Positions 16,789 to 26,368 of a stretch of 64,000 bases of DNA are shown here, piece by piece. A model generated the notes under the pieces. It was not told the origin of the DNA, made no database searches, and was given only the letters and a program-made list of their open reading frames with translations. The DNA lies in contig NZ_VDGT01000003.1 of the NCBI RefSeq assembly GCF_006335015.1, forward strand, positions 124,001 through 188,000. The letters run 5' to 3'. The position numbers were made by a program, and so were the translations under genes. The DNA comes from Streptomyces sedi (GTDB lineage Bacteria; Actinomycetota; Actinomycetes; Streptomycetales; Streptomycetaceae). Every line of letters starts with the position of its first letter. Within the stretch, counting starts at the first letter, position 1.

Positions 16789-19752
16789 ATGACCACCGCC
16801 GCCGCGCCGGCACCCAAGTACGCCGTCGGTTCCCTCGTCCACGCCCGGGGCCGGGAATGGGTGGTGCTCCCCGACTCGACCGCGGAGCTTCTCGTGCTGC
16901 GCCCCCTGGGCGGCGCCGATGTCGATGTAGCAGGCGTGTTGCCCGGTTTGGAGACGGTGGTGCCTGCCACGTTCGCCCCGCCCACGCCCGGTGATCTCGG
17001 CGACCAGTACACCGCCGGTCTGCTGCGTACCGCCCTGCGGATCGGCTTCAGAGCCGGGGCCGGTCCCTTCCGATCCCTCGCCTCAATCGCCGTGGATCCG
17101 CGCCCGTACCAGCTGGTGCCGTTGATGATGGCGCTGCGCCAGGACACGGTAAGGCTGCTCATCGCCGACGATGTGGGTATCGGCAAGACCGTCGAGGCGG
17201 GTCTCGTCGCGGCCGAACTGCTCGCGCAGGGTGACGCCCGTGGCCTGGTCGTTTTGTGTTCCCCAGCGCTCGCTGAGCAGTGGCGGGCCGAGTTGCAGGG
17301 CAAGTTCGGTGTCGACGCGCGCCTGGTGCTGCCTGCCACGATCGGCAGACTCGAACGCGAGACGCCTTACGGGCAGTCGGTGTTCCGCCCGGATGGTGCC
17401 TACGTCGTATCGACGGACTTCATCAAGTCGCCCCGCCACCGCGAGGACTTCCTGCGTAACTGTCCCGACATGGTGATCGTCGACGAGGCACACACTTGCG
17501 TCGCGGACTCCACTGCGCAGGCATCGGCCCGTACCTCGCAGCAACGTTATCGATTGCTGCGCGCGCTCGCCGACGACCCGGACCGCCACCTCCTCCTGGT
17601 CACCGCAACCCCGCACAGCGGTAAGGAGGAGCCCTTCCGGCGGCTGCTGGGGCTCCTCGACCCCCGTCTCGCCACCGTCAGCTTCGGTTCTCGCGCGGGG
17701 CGTGAGCTACTCGCCCAGTTCTTCGTGCAGCGCCGCCGTGCTGACATCCGTGAGGACTTCCAGGACGGGGCGCACTTCCCGTCCAGCCGGGACAGCGCCG
17801 AGGTTTCCTACACCCTGCACCGCGACTACCGTGCCCTACTCGCCGAGGTTCTCGCGTACGCCCGCGAGACGGTGCGCTCCGCCGATGGAGCGCTCCAGCA
17901 GCGGCAGCGCTGGTGGTCGACGCTGGCACTGCTGCGCACGCTGTCCTCCTCACCCGAGGCCGCTGTCCGGTCCCTGAACACCAGAGCTGGCGTCCAGGAG
18001 GCGGATACTCCCGAGGAAGCCGACCACACCGGGCAGTCGACCGTCTCGGACCCCGCCGACACGGACAGCGCGGACTCCGCCGACGAGGTCCCGGGCAGCC
18101 TGTTGCCCGTCATCACGCCCGCGGTTGAGGAAGACGGCGAGGACGTGCTCGGTGCCGAGGAGAGAACGCGTTTGGTCGCCATGGCCGAGGCTGCCCGCAG
18201 GCTCGCCGGGCCCAGCCGCGACAGCAAGCTGAAGAAGCTCGTGGCGACGGTTACCAACCTTCTCGACTCCGGCTACCGGCCGATCGTCTTCTGTCGCTAT
18301 ATCGCCACGTCCGACTACGTCGCCAAGCATCTGATGAAGGTGCTCAACAAGAAGGGTGCCGAGTATCCCGTGGGCGTCGCCTCGGTCACCGGCGAACTCT
18401 CCCCCGATATGCGCCTGAACCGGATCGCCGAACTCACTGGCACCGAAGAGAACGGTGACCCGGCTCCCGAGCGGCGTGTCCTGGTAGCCACCGACTGCCT
18501 GTCCGAGGGCGTCAACCTCCAGGAGTCCTTCGACGCCGTCATCCACTACGACCTGGCCTGGAACCCGACCCGCCACGAACAGCGAGAAGGCCGCGTTGAC
18601 CGTTTCGGGCAGCGAACCGACTCCGTGAAGGCCCTCACCCTGTACGGCGAGGACAACCCGGTCGACGACATCGTCCTGAAGGTGTTGCTGCGTAAGCACG
18701 ACCAAATCCGCCGCGCCACAGGCATCTCCGTCCCGGTGCCGCAGCAGGCGGAAAGCGCCGTGCAGGCGGTCCTTGAAGGGCTGATCCTGCGGGGCGATAC
18801 TCCCTCCTTCGAACAGGAGGAACTGTTCGAGCGGGAACGGCTGCCCGCCGCCGAGCAGTTGGAGCTGCTCTGGGAGTCTTCCGCCGAGCGCGAGAAGGCA
18901 TCTCGGTCGCTCTATGCCCAGAACCGGATCAAGAAGGAGGACGTGGCCGCCGAGGTCGCCGAGATCCGCGCCGCGCTCGGCACCAGCGAGGAAGTCAGGG
19001 ACTTCACCCGCCGCGCGCTCGGCGCGCTGCGCGGGGCGCCTGTCGACCGCAAGCAGGGCGGGTTCACCTCGCACACCGACGCCCTGCCACTGGCCCTGCG
19101 CGACGCAGTGGCCGCGGCGCTCGGGGCCCGCCATCCGCGCCCGGTCATCTTTCACGACGCCCCGAGCGCGCCGCGCGGCGAGGTGGCTCTCACCCGCACC
19201 GACCCGGTGGTGGCCGCAACTGCCCGCTTCGTCCTGGACACAGCCTTGGACGAGAAGTTTCCCGCCTGGCAGCGCCCGGCCCGCCGCTGTGGGGTGATCC
19301 GTACGAGTGCCGTACGACGGCCCACCACGATGCTTCTCGTACGGCATCGCTTTCAACTGAGCCTGCCCACCCGCGACGGCGGCGTGCGCACTCAACTTGC
19401 CGAGGACGCGCGGGTGGCAGCCTTCCGCGGCAAACCCGAGGCGCCGCAGTGGCTGCCCGAGGAGGAGGCTCTGGCCCTGCTGGAGGCGCGCGCCACCGGC
19501 AACTCCGACCCTGGCTTCGCTGCTGACCACATCGCGTCGATTCTCGATGCCCTCGACACCGGCCTGATGGATGAAGTACGACTGCGATCCAGAACAGCCG
19601 CGAAGGAGCTGGAGGCGTCGCACCACCGGGTCCGCACCGCCGCCCGCGCCCGCCTTGCCGGCCTGAAGGTCGTCCCGCAGGGCGCCCCAGACATCCTCGG
19701 TGTCTTCCACTACCGCCCGGCCGCCACAATCCAGCTGGGAGCCGACGCATGA
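16789..19752 (+). CDS. SNF2-family helicase (DrmD-like)
   Basis: A 987-residue SF2 helicase of the SNF2/HepA type. It has the RPYQLVPLM Q-motif region, Walker A ADDVGIGKTVEAG (about residues 125-137), the VDEAH box (about 230), TATPHSG motif III, and a C-terminal helicase lobe with VLVATDCLSEGVNLQ, HYDLAWNPTRHEQREGRVDRFGQ. The region after residue 650 is helical and unassigned. Architecture and the tight link to an Eco57I-type methylase resemble the DrmD-DrmMI pair of class 1 DISARM, but no DrmC phospholipase is present, so DISARM is not claimed. ATGA overlap with the downstream methylase indicates coupling. It follows the giant helicase after 104 bp with no visible promoter. Confidence 0.92.
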   Translation: MTTAAAPAPKYAVGSLVHARGREWVVLPDSTAELLVLRPLGGADVDVAGVLPGLETVVPATFAPPTPGDLGDQYTAGLLRTALRIGFRAGAGPFRSLASIAVDPRPYQLVPLMMALRQDTVRLLIADDVGIGKTVEAGLVAAELLAQGDARGLVVLCSPALAEQWRAELQGKFGVDARLVLPATIGRLERETPYGQSVFRPDGAYVVSTDFIKSPRHREDFLRNCPDMVIVDEAHTCVADSTAQASARTSQQRYRLLRALADDPDRHLLLVTATPHSGKEEPFRRLLGLLDPRLATVSFGSRAGRELLAQFFVQRRRADIREDFQDGAHFPSSRDSAEVSYTLHRDYRALLAEVLAYARETVRSADGALQQRQRWWSTLALLRTLSSSPEAAVRSLNTRAGVQEADTPEEADHTGQSTVSDPADTDSADSADEVPGSLLPVITPAVEEDGEDVLGAEERTRLVAMAEAARRLAGPSRDSKLKKLVATVTNLLDSGYRPIVFCRYIATSDYVAKHLMKVLNKKGAEYPVGVASVTGELSPDMRLNRIAELTGTEENGDPAPERRVLVATDCLSEGVNLQESFDAVIHYDLAWNPTRHEQREGRVDRFGQRTDSVKALTLYGEDNPVDDIVLKVLLRKHDQIRRATGISVPVPQQAESAVQAVLEGLILRGDTPSFEQEELFERERLPAAEQLELLWESSAEREKASRSLYAQNRIKKEDVAAEVAEIRAALGTSEEVRDFTRRALGALRGAPVDRKQGGFTSHTDALPLALRDAVAAALGARHPRPVIFHDAPSAPRGEVALTRTDPVVAATARFVLDTALDEKFPAWQRPARRCGVIRTSAVRRPTTMLLVRHRFQLSLPTRDGGVRTQLAEDARVAAFRGKPEAPQWLPEEEALALLEARATGNSDPGFAADHIASILDALDTGLMDEVRLRSRTAAKELEASHHRVRTAARARLAGLKVVPQGAPDILGVFHYRPAATIQLGADA

Positions 19753-22700
19753 GCGCCACCAGGACCTTGGTCACCGACACCGTCGCCACTGTCGGTGGGC
19801 TGCTGCCGTACGACCTCCTAGTCCGCATCAAGGAGGACAGAGCGCAGCCCGGCGCGAAGCCCGCTGACTACCGGCTGTTCGCCAAGGGCGAGTCCGTTCG
19901 GGATGCCGCCGAGCGTTCCTGGGCCTATCTACGCGGTGTGTGGGCTGCCTACCAGGACGCGCTCGCCCGTGACGGAGCGGACGGTGATCCCGGCGTGCAC
20001 GCTGTGGGGCTCACCGTCGAACGCTGGCTGCTGCCTCTGTTCGAACAGCTCGGCTTCGGCGCGCTGCCGGCAGTGCCGGGGCCCGGGCTGCCCGCCCGCG
20101 ACCAGGCGAAAGACTTCCCGGTCAGCCACGCGTGGGAGCACGTGCCCGTGCACCTTACCGGCTGGAACGTTCCGCTGGACACCCGCACTCCGCAAGTGGC
20201 CCCGCAGGCACCGCAGTCCATGGTCCAGGAGTACCTCAACCGCTCCGGCGACAAGGCCCTGTGGGGCGTACTGTCCAACGGACGCCAGTTGCGGCTGCTG
20301 CGCGAGTCAGCGTCGCTCACCGGCGCCGCGTTTATCGAGTTCGACCTTCAGGCGATCTTCGAGGGCAAGCGCTCCGACGATTTCGTCCTCCTCTGGCGCC
20401 TGCTCCACCGCACCCGCTTCGAGGGCGCCTCCGTCTCCTCCTGCCCACTGGAGAAGTGGCGCACCGACGCTATCGATTCCGGCACCCGCGCCCTCAAGGA
20501 GCTCCGCAAGGGGGTCGAGACCGCCCTTACCGTGATCGGCTCCGGGCTTGTGGCGCACCCCGACAACGCGGAGCTGCGCGAGGCCCTGCGCACCCGCGAC
20601 CTCACCGTTCGCGGCCTACACCCCGCCCTGCTGCGGCTCGTCTACCGGCTCCTCTTCCTCTTCGTCGCCGAGGACCGGGGACTGCTCCTCCACCCGGACG
20701 CCGACGATGCCGCACGGGATCGGTACGCGAAGTACTTCTCCACGGACCGCCTGCGTCGTCTCGCCCGACGCCCTGGCAGTCCGCACGGTGACCAGTGGGA
20801 AGCCCTCACTCTCGTTGTCAAGGGCCTCGGTGAGCCCGACGGACGTCCCGAACTGGGGCTGCCCGCCCTAGGCGGCCTCTTCGAAACCACGCCCGTGGAC
20901 GAAAGGCTGGACGGCCTTGCCCTCTCCAACGAGTCCCTGTACGAGGCGGTGCGCGCCCTTGCTGTCATCTTCGACGCCAAGCTCGGCCGACCCCGCAAAG
21001 TCGACTACCGGCATTTGGGCGCGGACGAACTCGGATCGGTCTACGAGTCGCTCCTCGAACTGGAACCCCGCCAGGACGACGACGGCGCGTACGTCCTGAT
21101 AAAGCTGGACGGTAACGACCGCAAGACCTCAGGCTCGTACTACACTCCCTCGCCGCTCATCGACTGCCTCCTGGACTCGGCTCTCGATCCCGTCATCGAG
21201 CGGGCCGTCCGCTCGGGCACGACGAAGGAGGAGCGCAAGGCCGCGCTGCTCGCCCTCACGGTCTGCGACCCGGCGTGCGGCAGTGGCCATTTCCTGGTCG
21301 CCGCGGCCCGCCGCATCGCTCGCCGGCTCGCGGAGATCGAGACCGATGACCCCGAGCCGAGCGCCGAGGATGTGAGGGACGCATTGCGCGAGGTCATCTC
21401 TCGATGCGTGTACGGTGTCGATCTCAATCCGATGGCCGTGGAACTCGCCAAGGTGTCCCTGTGGATCGAGGCCATGAAGCCCGGCCGGCCGCTCACCTTC
21501 CTCGACGCGCACATCAAGCACGGCAACGCGCTGCTCGGCACGACTCCTAAGCTCCTCGCGGGTGGTCTGCCCGACGAAGCGTTCAAGGCCCTGGACGGCG
21601 ACGAGCCCAAGGCAGTCAGGAGGCTGAAAGCCCGCAACGCGAGCGAACGGAAACGATGGGTGGCGGCGCTGCGGCACCGCGCCAGTCAGGACGCTCTGTT
21701 CTCCGAGCAGCACGCGCTGGAGATCTCCAACGCGGCGATCAGCAGGCGGACGTCGGACATCACGACCGCACGGTCCGAGAAACTCAAGGACGTCCAGAAC
21801 CAGGCTCACGCATACCGCGAACTCACCACTTCCCCGCGCTATCTGCGGGCGCTGGAACTCGCTGACGCGTGGTGCGCGGCGTTCGTCTGGGAGAAAACCG
21901 AGCGGACGGATGGAACCAGGCGGGCGGACGAGACCAGTCCGCTCGCGCTCACCACCGACTCCCTGCTCGCCCTGCACGCCGACGGGAGCACGAGCCTTCC
22001 AGCAGGCACGGCGGAAAAGGTGGCACGCCTTCGCGAGGAGTACCAGTTCTTCCACTGGCACCTGGAGTTCCCGGAGGTGTTTCGGGTGCCGGCCGATCCA
22101 CAGGCGCCGGGGGTCGATGAACGGTCCGGGTGGAGGGGCGGGTTCAGCTGTGTGCTGGGGAACCCACCATGGGAGCGGGTCAAGCTACAGGAGCAGGAGT
22201 TCTTCGCCACTCGTGACACCTCGGTCGCGAACGCCGCGAACAAGGCGGCCCGTGAGCGGCGGATCGTCGCGTTGGCCGCCAGCGAGGAGGAGGCCGACAG
22301 AGCTTTGCACGCCGAGTTCATCGCGGCTCGCCGTCTCTCCGACGGCGTCAGCCACCTGCTGCGCGACTCGGGCCGCTTCCCTCTGGCCGGGCGTGGCGAC
22401 GTCAACACCTATGCCGTCTTCGCCGAGGCCGCCTCGCTCGGTGTCGCGCCCACGGGGCGCTTTGGCCTCGTCCTCCCGACCGGCATCGCCACCGATGCGA
22501 CGACCGCGCCGTTCTTCTCCGATCTGGTGCGCACCTCGCGGCTCGCCTCCTTTCTGGACTTCGAGAACGAGGCTTTCATTCTCAGTCGGGACGTGCACCA
22601 CTCGGTCCGATTTTCCCTGCTGACCGCCACCGGCCGGGGTGAGCGGGTGGACTCTGCTTCCTTCGCGTTCGGCACCCGGTACATGGAGGACCTTGACGAG

Positions 22701-23906
22701 CGGCGCTTCGCGATGCCGCCCGAGGAGATCCTTCTGGTCAATCCCAACACCGGCACGCTGCCGGTGTTCCGTTCCCGCAGGGACGCGGAGATCACGCTGG
22801 GCATCTACCGGCGGGTCCCGGTCCTCAGACGGGAACCGGACGCGGAGGGGAAGGGCGGCACGAACCCGTGGGGTCTGACCTTCATGACGATGTTCCACAT
22901 GTCGAACGACTCGCACCTGTTCCGTGGCCGGGTAGAGCTGGAGGCCGGGGGCTGGAAGCTGAAGGGCAACATCTTCACGCACCCGTCCGATGAGCAGCGC
23001 TACCTTCCGCTGTACGAGGCGAAGATGCTTCACCATTTCGACCACCGGCTGGGTACGTACCAGGGGCAGACTCAGGCGCAGGCCAATGTAGGGACGCTGC
23101 CAAGGGTTACGGCGGAGCAGCACGACGATCCGGAGTTCGTGCCGATGCCGCGGTACTGGGTGCCGCAGCTCGACGTGGACTCGGGGAAACGGGACAAGAA
23201 GGGCAACCGGATCATGTGGCCGGGGGTGGCTTCGCGGCTGGCTGAACGGGAGTGGGGGAAGGGGTGGTTGATGGGATGGCGGGATATTGCTCGATCCACG
23301 GACACGCGGACGATGATCGGGTCGGCCCTGCCCGAGTACGGGGTGGGAGACAAGTTCCTGCTCGCACTTGCACCGCAGGCGCCGGCCATCCTTCTGGCGA
23401 TCTTCGACTCTTTCGTCTTCGATTACGTGACGCGACAGAAGGCGTCCGGCACGGCGCTCAAGTACTTCACGGTGCGACAGCTTCCAGCGGTCACCACGCA
23501 AGAGCTGCGCAGATTGGATGGGCTTGTGGCTGATGACGCGGCAAGTTGGGTCGTAGCGTGTTCGATGGAGCTTGTGTACACGTCGAAAGACATGTCTGCC
23601 TTTGCCGCGTACCACGGTGACGAGGGCGCACCGTACCGCTGGCAGACGGCCCGCCGCGAGCTACTCCGAGCTGAGTTGGACGCCGCGCTCTTTCACGCCT
23701 ACGGGGTCAGTCGTGACGACGCGGACTATGTCATGGAGACCTTTCCCACCGTGAAGAAGAGGGAGGAGGCCGTCCACGGCACCTTCCGTACCAAGGGGCT
23801 CATTCTCGACGCCTACGACCGGATGGCGGAGGCTCGTGAGAGCGGTGGCGTTTATCAGACGCTACTGGATCCGCCGCCCGGTAAGGGGCCTCGCCACGAG
23901 GGGTGA
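19749..23906 (+). CDS. Eco57I-type N6-adenine DNA methyltransferase
   Basis: A 1385-residue class I SAM-dependent DNA methylase. An N-terminal region of ~430 residues precedes the catalytic core: GSYYTPSPLIDCLL, motif I DPACGSGHFLVAAARR (about 506), GVDLNPMAVELAKVSLW, HIKHGNALLG, and motif IV NPPW (about 803). The C-terminal ~500 residues include a likely target-recognition region (KNGNRIMWPG-type segment, AREWGKG) and the family end LLDPPPG. There is no clear nuclease motif in the N-terminus, unlike type IIG enzymes, so restriction would have to come from partners. It overlaps the SNF2 gene by 4 nt. It probably marks host DNA (N6-methyladenine), with the two helicases acting on unmodified DNA; that division of labour is inference. 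Confidence 0.93.
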   Translation: MSATRTLVTDTVATVGGLLPYDLLVRIKEDRAQPGAKPADYRLFAKGESVRDAAERSWAYLRGVWAAYQDALARDGADGDPGVHAVGLTVERWLLPLFEQLGFGALPAVPGPGLPARDQAKDFPVSHAWEHVPVHLTGWNVPLDTRTPQVAPQAPQSMVQEYLNRSGDKALWGVLSNGRQLRLLRESASLTGAAFIEFDLQAIFEGKRSDDFVLLWRLLHRTRFEGASVSSCPLEKWRTDAIDSGTRALKELRKGVETALTVIGSGLVAHPDNAELREALRTRDLTVRGLHPALLRLVYRLLFLFVAEDRGLLLHPDADDAARDRYAKYFSTDRLRRLARRPGSPHGDQWEALTLVVKGLGEPDGRPELGLPALGGLFETTPVDERLDGLALSNESLYEAVRALAVIFDAKLGRPRKVDYRHLGADELGSVYESLLELEPRQDDDGAYVLIKLDGNDRKTSGSYYTPSPLIDCLLDSALDPVIERAVRSGTTKEERKAALLALTVCDPACGSGHFLVAAARRIARRLAEIETDDPEPSAEDVRDALREVISRCVYGVDLNPMAVELAKVSLWIEAMKPGRPLTFLDAHIKHGNALLGTTPKLLAGGLPDEAFKALDGDEPKAVRRLKARNASERKRWVAALRHRASQDALFSEQHALEISNAAISRRTSDITTARSEKLKDVQNQAHAYRELTTSPRYLRALELADAWCAAFVWEKTERTDGTRRADETSPLALTTDSLLALHADGSTSLPAGTAEKVARLREEYQFFHWHLEFPEVFRVPADPQAPGVDERSGWRGGFSCVLGNPPWERVKLQEQEFFATRDTSVANAANKAARERRIVALAASEEEADRALHAEFIAARRLSDGVSHLLRDSGRFPLAGRGDVNTYAVFAEAASLGVAPTGRFGLVLPTGIATDATTAPFFSDLVRTSRLASFLDFENEAFILSRDVHHSVRFSLLTATGRGERVDSASFAFGTRYMEDLDERRFAMPPEEILLVNPNTGTLPVFRSRRDAEITLGIYRRVPVLRREPDAEGKGGTNPWGLTFMTMFHMSNDSHLFRGRVELEAGGWKLKGNIFTHPSDEQRYLPLYEAKMLHHFDHRLGTYQGQTQAQANVGTLPRVTAEQHDDPEFVPMPRYWVPQLDVDSGKRDKKGNRIMWPGVASRLAEREWGKGWLMGWRDIARSTDTRTMIGSALPEYGVGDKFLLALAPQAPAILLAIFDSFVFDYVTRQKASGTALKYFTVRQLPAVTTQELRRLDGLVADDAASWVVACSMELVYTSKDMSAFAAYHGDEGAPYRWQTARRELLRAELDAALFHAYGVSRDDADYVMETFPTVKKREEAVHGTFRTKGLILDAYDRMAEARESGGVYQTLLDPPPGKGPRHEG

Positions 23907-23925
23907 CCCGGGAGGTTCACCCCCC

Positions 23926-23954
23926 GGCCGCCTCGCCAAAGTGGTCAGGCGGCC
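23926..23954 (+). terminator. Hairpin terminator after the methylase operon
   Basis: Perfect 8-bp arms GGCCGCCT and AGGCGGCC around a 13-nt loop, 20 bp after the methylase stop codon and preceded by a second smaller inverted repeat (GGGTGA/TTCACCC). This would separate the helicase-methylase operon from the UvrD gene. Confidence 0.6.
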
Positions 23955-24000
23955 CTGTCGCGCGGGCGTCGGGGTGCTGGCCGAAGTTGGTGACACGTGT

Positions 24001-24015
24001 GTAAACTGAGTTAAC
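24001..24015. promoter_or_regulatory. Inverted-repeat operator candidate, copy C
   Basis: GTAAACT-G-AGTTAAC, matching the shared GTGAACTnAGTTCAC palindrome at 13 of 15 positions (centre ignored) and with 6 of 7 arm bases self-complementary. It lies 36 bp before the UvrD-fusion start codon, where a promoter is expected. Confidence 0.5.
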
Positions 24016-24051
24016 GTGTGACCGGTTGATGCAACGCAAAGCGGGGTGGCA

Positions 24052-26202
24052 ATGCCGCAAATCGCGATCACCAACACCTTCTGGGAGGGCGTTGACCGGC
24101 TCGACAAACCGTCCCGCGCCCGGGTTCACAAGGCGATGGGCAAGTTCCAACGGTTGACGGTTCATCAATTGCACGTCGACAAGGGGCTGCATCTGGAGTC
24201 CGTGGTCGGTTCCCGCGATCCGCGCATGCGTACCATCCGGGTCGATGACGGACAGCGCATCGTCCTGCTTGCGCCCGACGCCGGCAGCGATGTGTTCGTC
24301 TTCGTCCATGTCGTCTCTCACGACAAGGCGTACTCCTGGGCCAAGCGGCGGCTGTACTCCGTCAACGCGGTCACTCGCTGTCTCGAAGTGCGTGATCTCA
24401 CAGCTATCGAGCAGATCACCCCGCTCTTCGCTCAGGAGGCTGAGGCCGCGCCGAAGCTCCTCTTCGCCAACTGGTCGGACACCGTGCTGCGCCATCTCGG
24501 GGTCGATGACGTCACGTTGCGCGCTGCCCGCGTGATCACTGACAAGGCGCAGTTGGAAGCGTTCGGGTCGTTGATGCCGGAGGACCAGTTCGAGGCGCTG
24601 TGGCTGCTAGCGGAGGGGTTCGACCCCGACGATGTCTACCGTGACCTTGTCGCGGCGCGGAAGGCGGTCGTCGTTGACGCTGCCGTGGAGAGCCGGGGCG
24701 GGCTGGCGGCCGCTGTCAGCCGTACGCGCAGCCGGATCACCCTCGTTGCCGGGCCCCAGGAGCTCGCCGACATTCTCGCCAAGCCCTTCGACGCCTGGCG
24801 GATCTTTCTGCACCCCGCCCAACGACGGGTTGCCTACCGGCCCGCGTACGGCGGCCCCGCCCAAGTCACCGGTGGCCCCGGCACAGGTAAGACTGTCGTC
24901 GCTCTGCATCGTGTCAAGCATCTCCTCGCGAGGGCAGCCGATACGCGCGTCCTGCTCACCACCTACACCAGCGCGCTCGCCCGCTCGTTGCGATCCGGGC
25001 TTGCCCTGCTCCTCGACCACGACCAGACGCTCCTGGAGCGGGTCACCGTCACCACGGTCGATGCCACCGCACACCGCGTTGTGCGCCAACTGCACGGTAA
25101 CCCGGGGGACGTCCTTAACGACAAGGATGAGCGGTGGCGCTGGCAGCGATTGGCTCGCAGGCTCGAACTGCCCTGGAACGATGCCTTTCTGGCCCAGGAA
25201 TACCGGCACGTGCTGCTTGCCCAGGATCTGCGTAGCCGCGAGGAGTACGAGAAGTGTCGTCGGCACGGGCGTGGCAGCAGGTTGGCCGCCAGCCAGCGGC
25301 CGCAGTTGTGGGAGGCGATGACGCTGTTCGAGGAGGAGCTCGCGCGTGACCGCGCCTGTACCTGGCTGCAGCTGTGCGCCAGGGCCGTCCGGCTGCTGCG
25401 GGACAGGCCGGGCGAGGGGCCTGGTTACGACCACGTGGTGGTGGACGAGGCGCAGGACCTTCATCCTGCCCAGTGGCGGCTGCTGCGAGCCCTGGTGCCC
25501 GAGGGGCCAGACGATCTCTTTCTCACGGGTGACCCGCACCAGCGAATCTACGACTCCCGGGTCTCGCTGCGTTCCCTCGGTATCTCCGTCGCGGGGCGTG
25601 GCGCGCGACTGCGGCTCAACTACCGCTCCACGGAGGAGATTCTGCGCTGGTCGCGCGCGCTGCTCGATGGTGAGCGCGTGGCGGACCTGACCGGCGACAC
25701 GCCGGACTCGCTCTCCGGTTACCGGTCGCTGCTGCACGGGGAGCGGCCCGTGTGTGAAGGGCACGAGACGGAGGCGGAGGAGGCGGATGCCGTTGTGCGC
25801 ACGGTGCAGGCATGGGTGGCGGCGGGGGTCGCGCCATCCGAGATCGCGGTCTGTGCCCGGTTTCACACACAGACCGCCCGGATCGCCGACCGGCTCGACC
25901 GGGTCGGGTTGCCGACGGTGCGGGTCAAGGGCGCCGAATCCGACGACGTGGCCGGGATACGAGTGTCGAGCCTGCACAGCCTGAAGGGCCTTGAGTTCCG
26001 CTGCGTGGCCGTGGCAGGGGTTACCGCGTCGGCCTTTCCGTTCCGGCCGGCGGTGACGTCGGCCGAGGTTGATCCGCTGCAGAACGCCACGGACCTCGCG
26101 GCTGAACGGTGCCTGCTGTTCGTGGCGAGTACCCGGGCGAGAGAGGCGCTGTACGTGTCGTACAGCGGACGTCCGAGCGCCTTTCTCGACGGCGTGAGGT
26201 AA
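24052..26202 (+). CDS. RelE-like domain fused to UvrD/Rep SF1 helicase
   Basis: A 716-residue protein. The first ~100 residues (AITNTFWEGVDRL, HQLHVDKG, RTIRVDDGQRIVLLAP, VFVFVHVVSHDKAYSWA) follow the short alpha/beta pattern of RelE/ParE-type toxins. After a helical linker comes an SF1 helicase: Walker A GGPGTGKTVVALHR (about 272), VVVDEAQDLHPAQW (about 462), GDPHQRIY, LNYRSTEEI, then SLHSLKGLEFRCVAV and a final FVASTRAREALYV motif VI. The ATG is chosen for the GGGG 5 nt upstream; the GTG six bases earlier is within the ribosome site. It is monocistronic, bounded by operator-like copies C and D. Probably it loads on foreign or repair-intermediate DNA; whether the RelE-like part is a nuclease is unknown. 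Confidence 0.85.
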   Translation: MPQIAITNTFWEGVDRLDKPSRARVHKAMGKFQRLTVHQLHVDKGLHLESVVGSRDPRMRTIRVDDGQRIVLLAPDAGSDVFVFVHVVSHDKAYSWAKRRLYSVNAVTRCLEVRDLTAIEQITPLFAQEAEAAPKLLFANWSDTVLRHLGVDDVTLRAARVITDKAQLEAFGSLMPEDQFEALWLLAEGFDPDDVYRDLVAARKAVVVDAAVESRGGLAAAVSRTRSRITLVAGPQELADILAKPFDAWRIFLHPAQRRVAYRPAYGGPAQVTGGPGTGKTVVALHRVKHLLARAADTRVLLTTYTSALARSLRSGLALLLDHDQTLLERVTVTTVDATAHRVVRQLHGNPGDVLNDKDERWRWQRLARRLELPWNDAFLAQEYRHVLLAQDLRSREEYEKCRRHGRGSRLAASQRPQLWEAMTLFEEELARDRACTWLQLCARAVRLLRDRPGEGPGYDHVVVDEAQDLHPAQWRLLRALVPEGPDDLFLTGDPHQRIYDSRVSLRSLGISVAGRGARLRLNYRSTEEILRWSRALLDGERVADLTGDTPDSLSGYRSLLHGERPVCEGHETEAEEADAVVRTVQAWVAAGVAPSEIAVCARFHTQTARIADRLDRVGLPTVRVKGAESDDVAGIRVSSLHSLKGLEFRCVAVAGVTASAFPFRPAVTSAEVDPLQNATDLAAERCLLFVASTRAREALYVSYSGRPSAFLDGVR

Positions 26203-26238
26203 GGGAAAGGCCCTGGATGTCGGTCCGCGCCTGGGCCT

Positions 26239-26253
26239 GTGAACTGCGTCAAT
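26239..26253. promoter_or_regulatory. Inverted-repeat operator candidate, copy D (half site)
   Basis: GTGAACT-G-CGTCAAT: the left arm is a perfect match to the shared motif, the right arm is degenerate. It lies 116 bp upstream of the HTH-methylase start, with CATAGT further on as a possible -10. It is the weakest of the four copies. Confidence 0.35.
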
Positions 26254-26368
26254 GCCTGTGTTCGGCATAGTAGTCTTCCCGACGCGTGGGAGGCGAAAAG
26301 TGGCTTGATCACGCGCCTATAGGTGGAGGGAAGTCCGCTTTCACCGAGAAACACCCAGGGAGTTGCAG

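Noticed and set aside
11411-23906. Calling the helicase, SNF2 and methylase operon a DISARM system
   Set aside because: The SNF2-methylase pair resembles DrmD-DrmMI, but the giant helicase is of DruE/Lhr type, and no DrmC phospholipase or separate DrmA/DrmB was seen.
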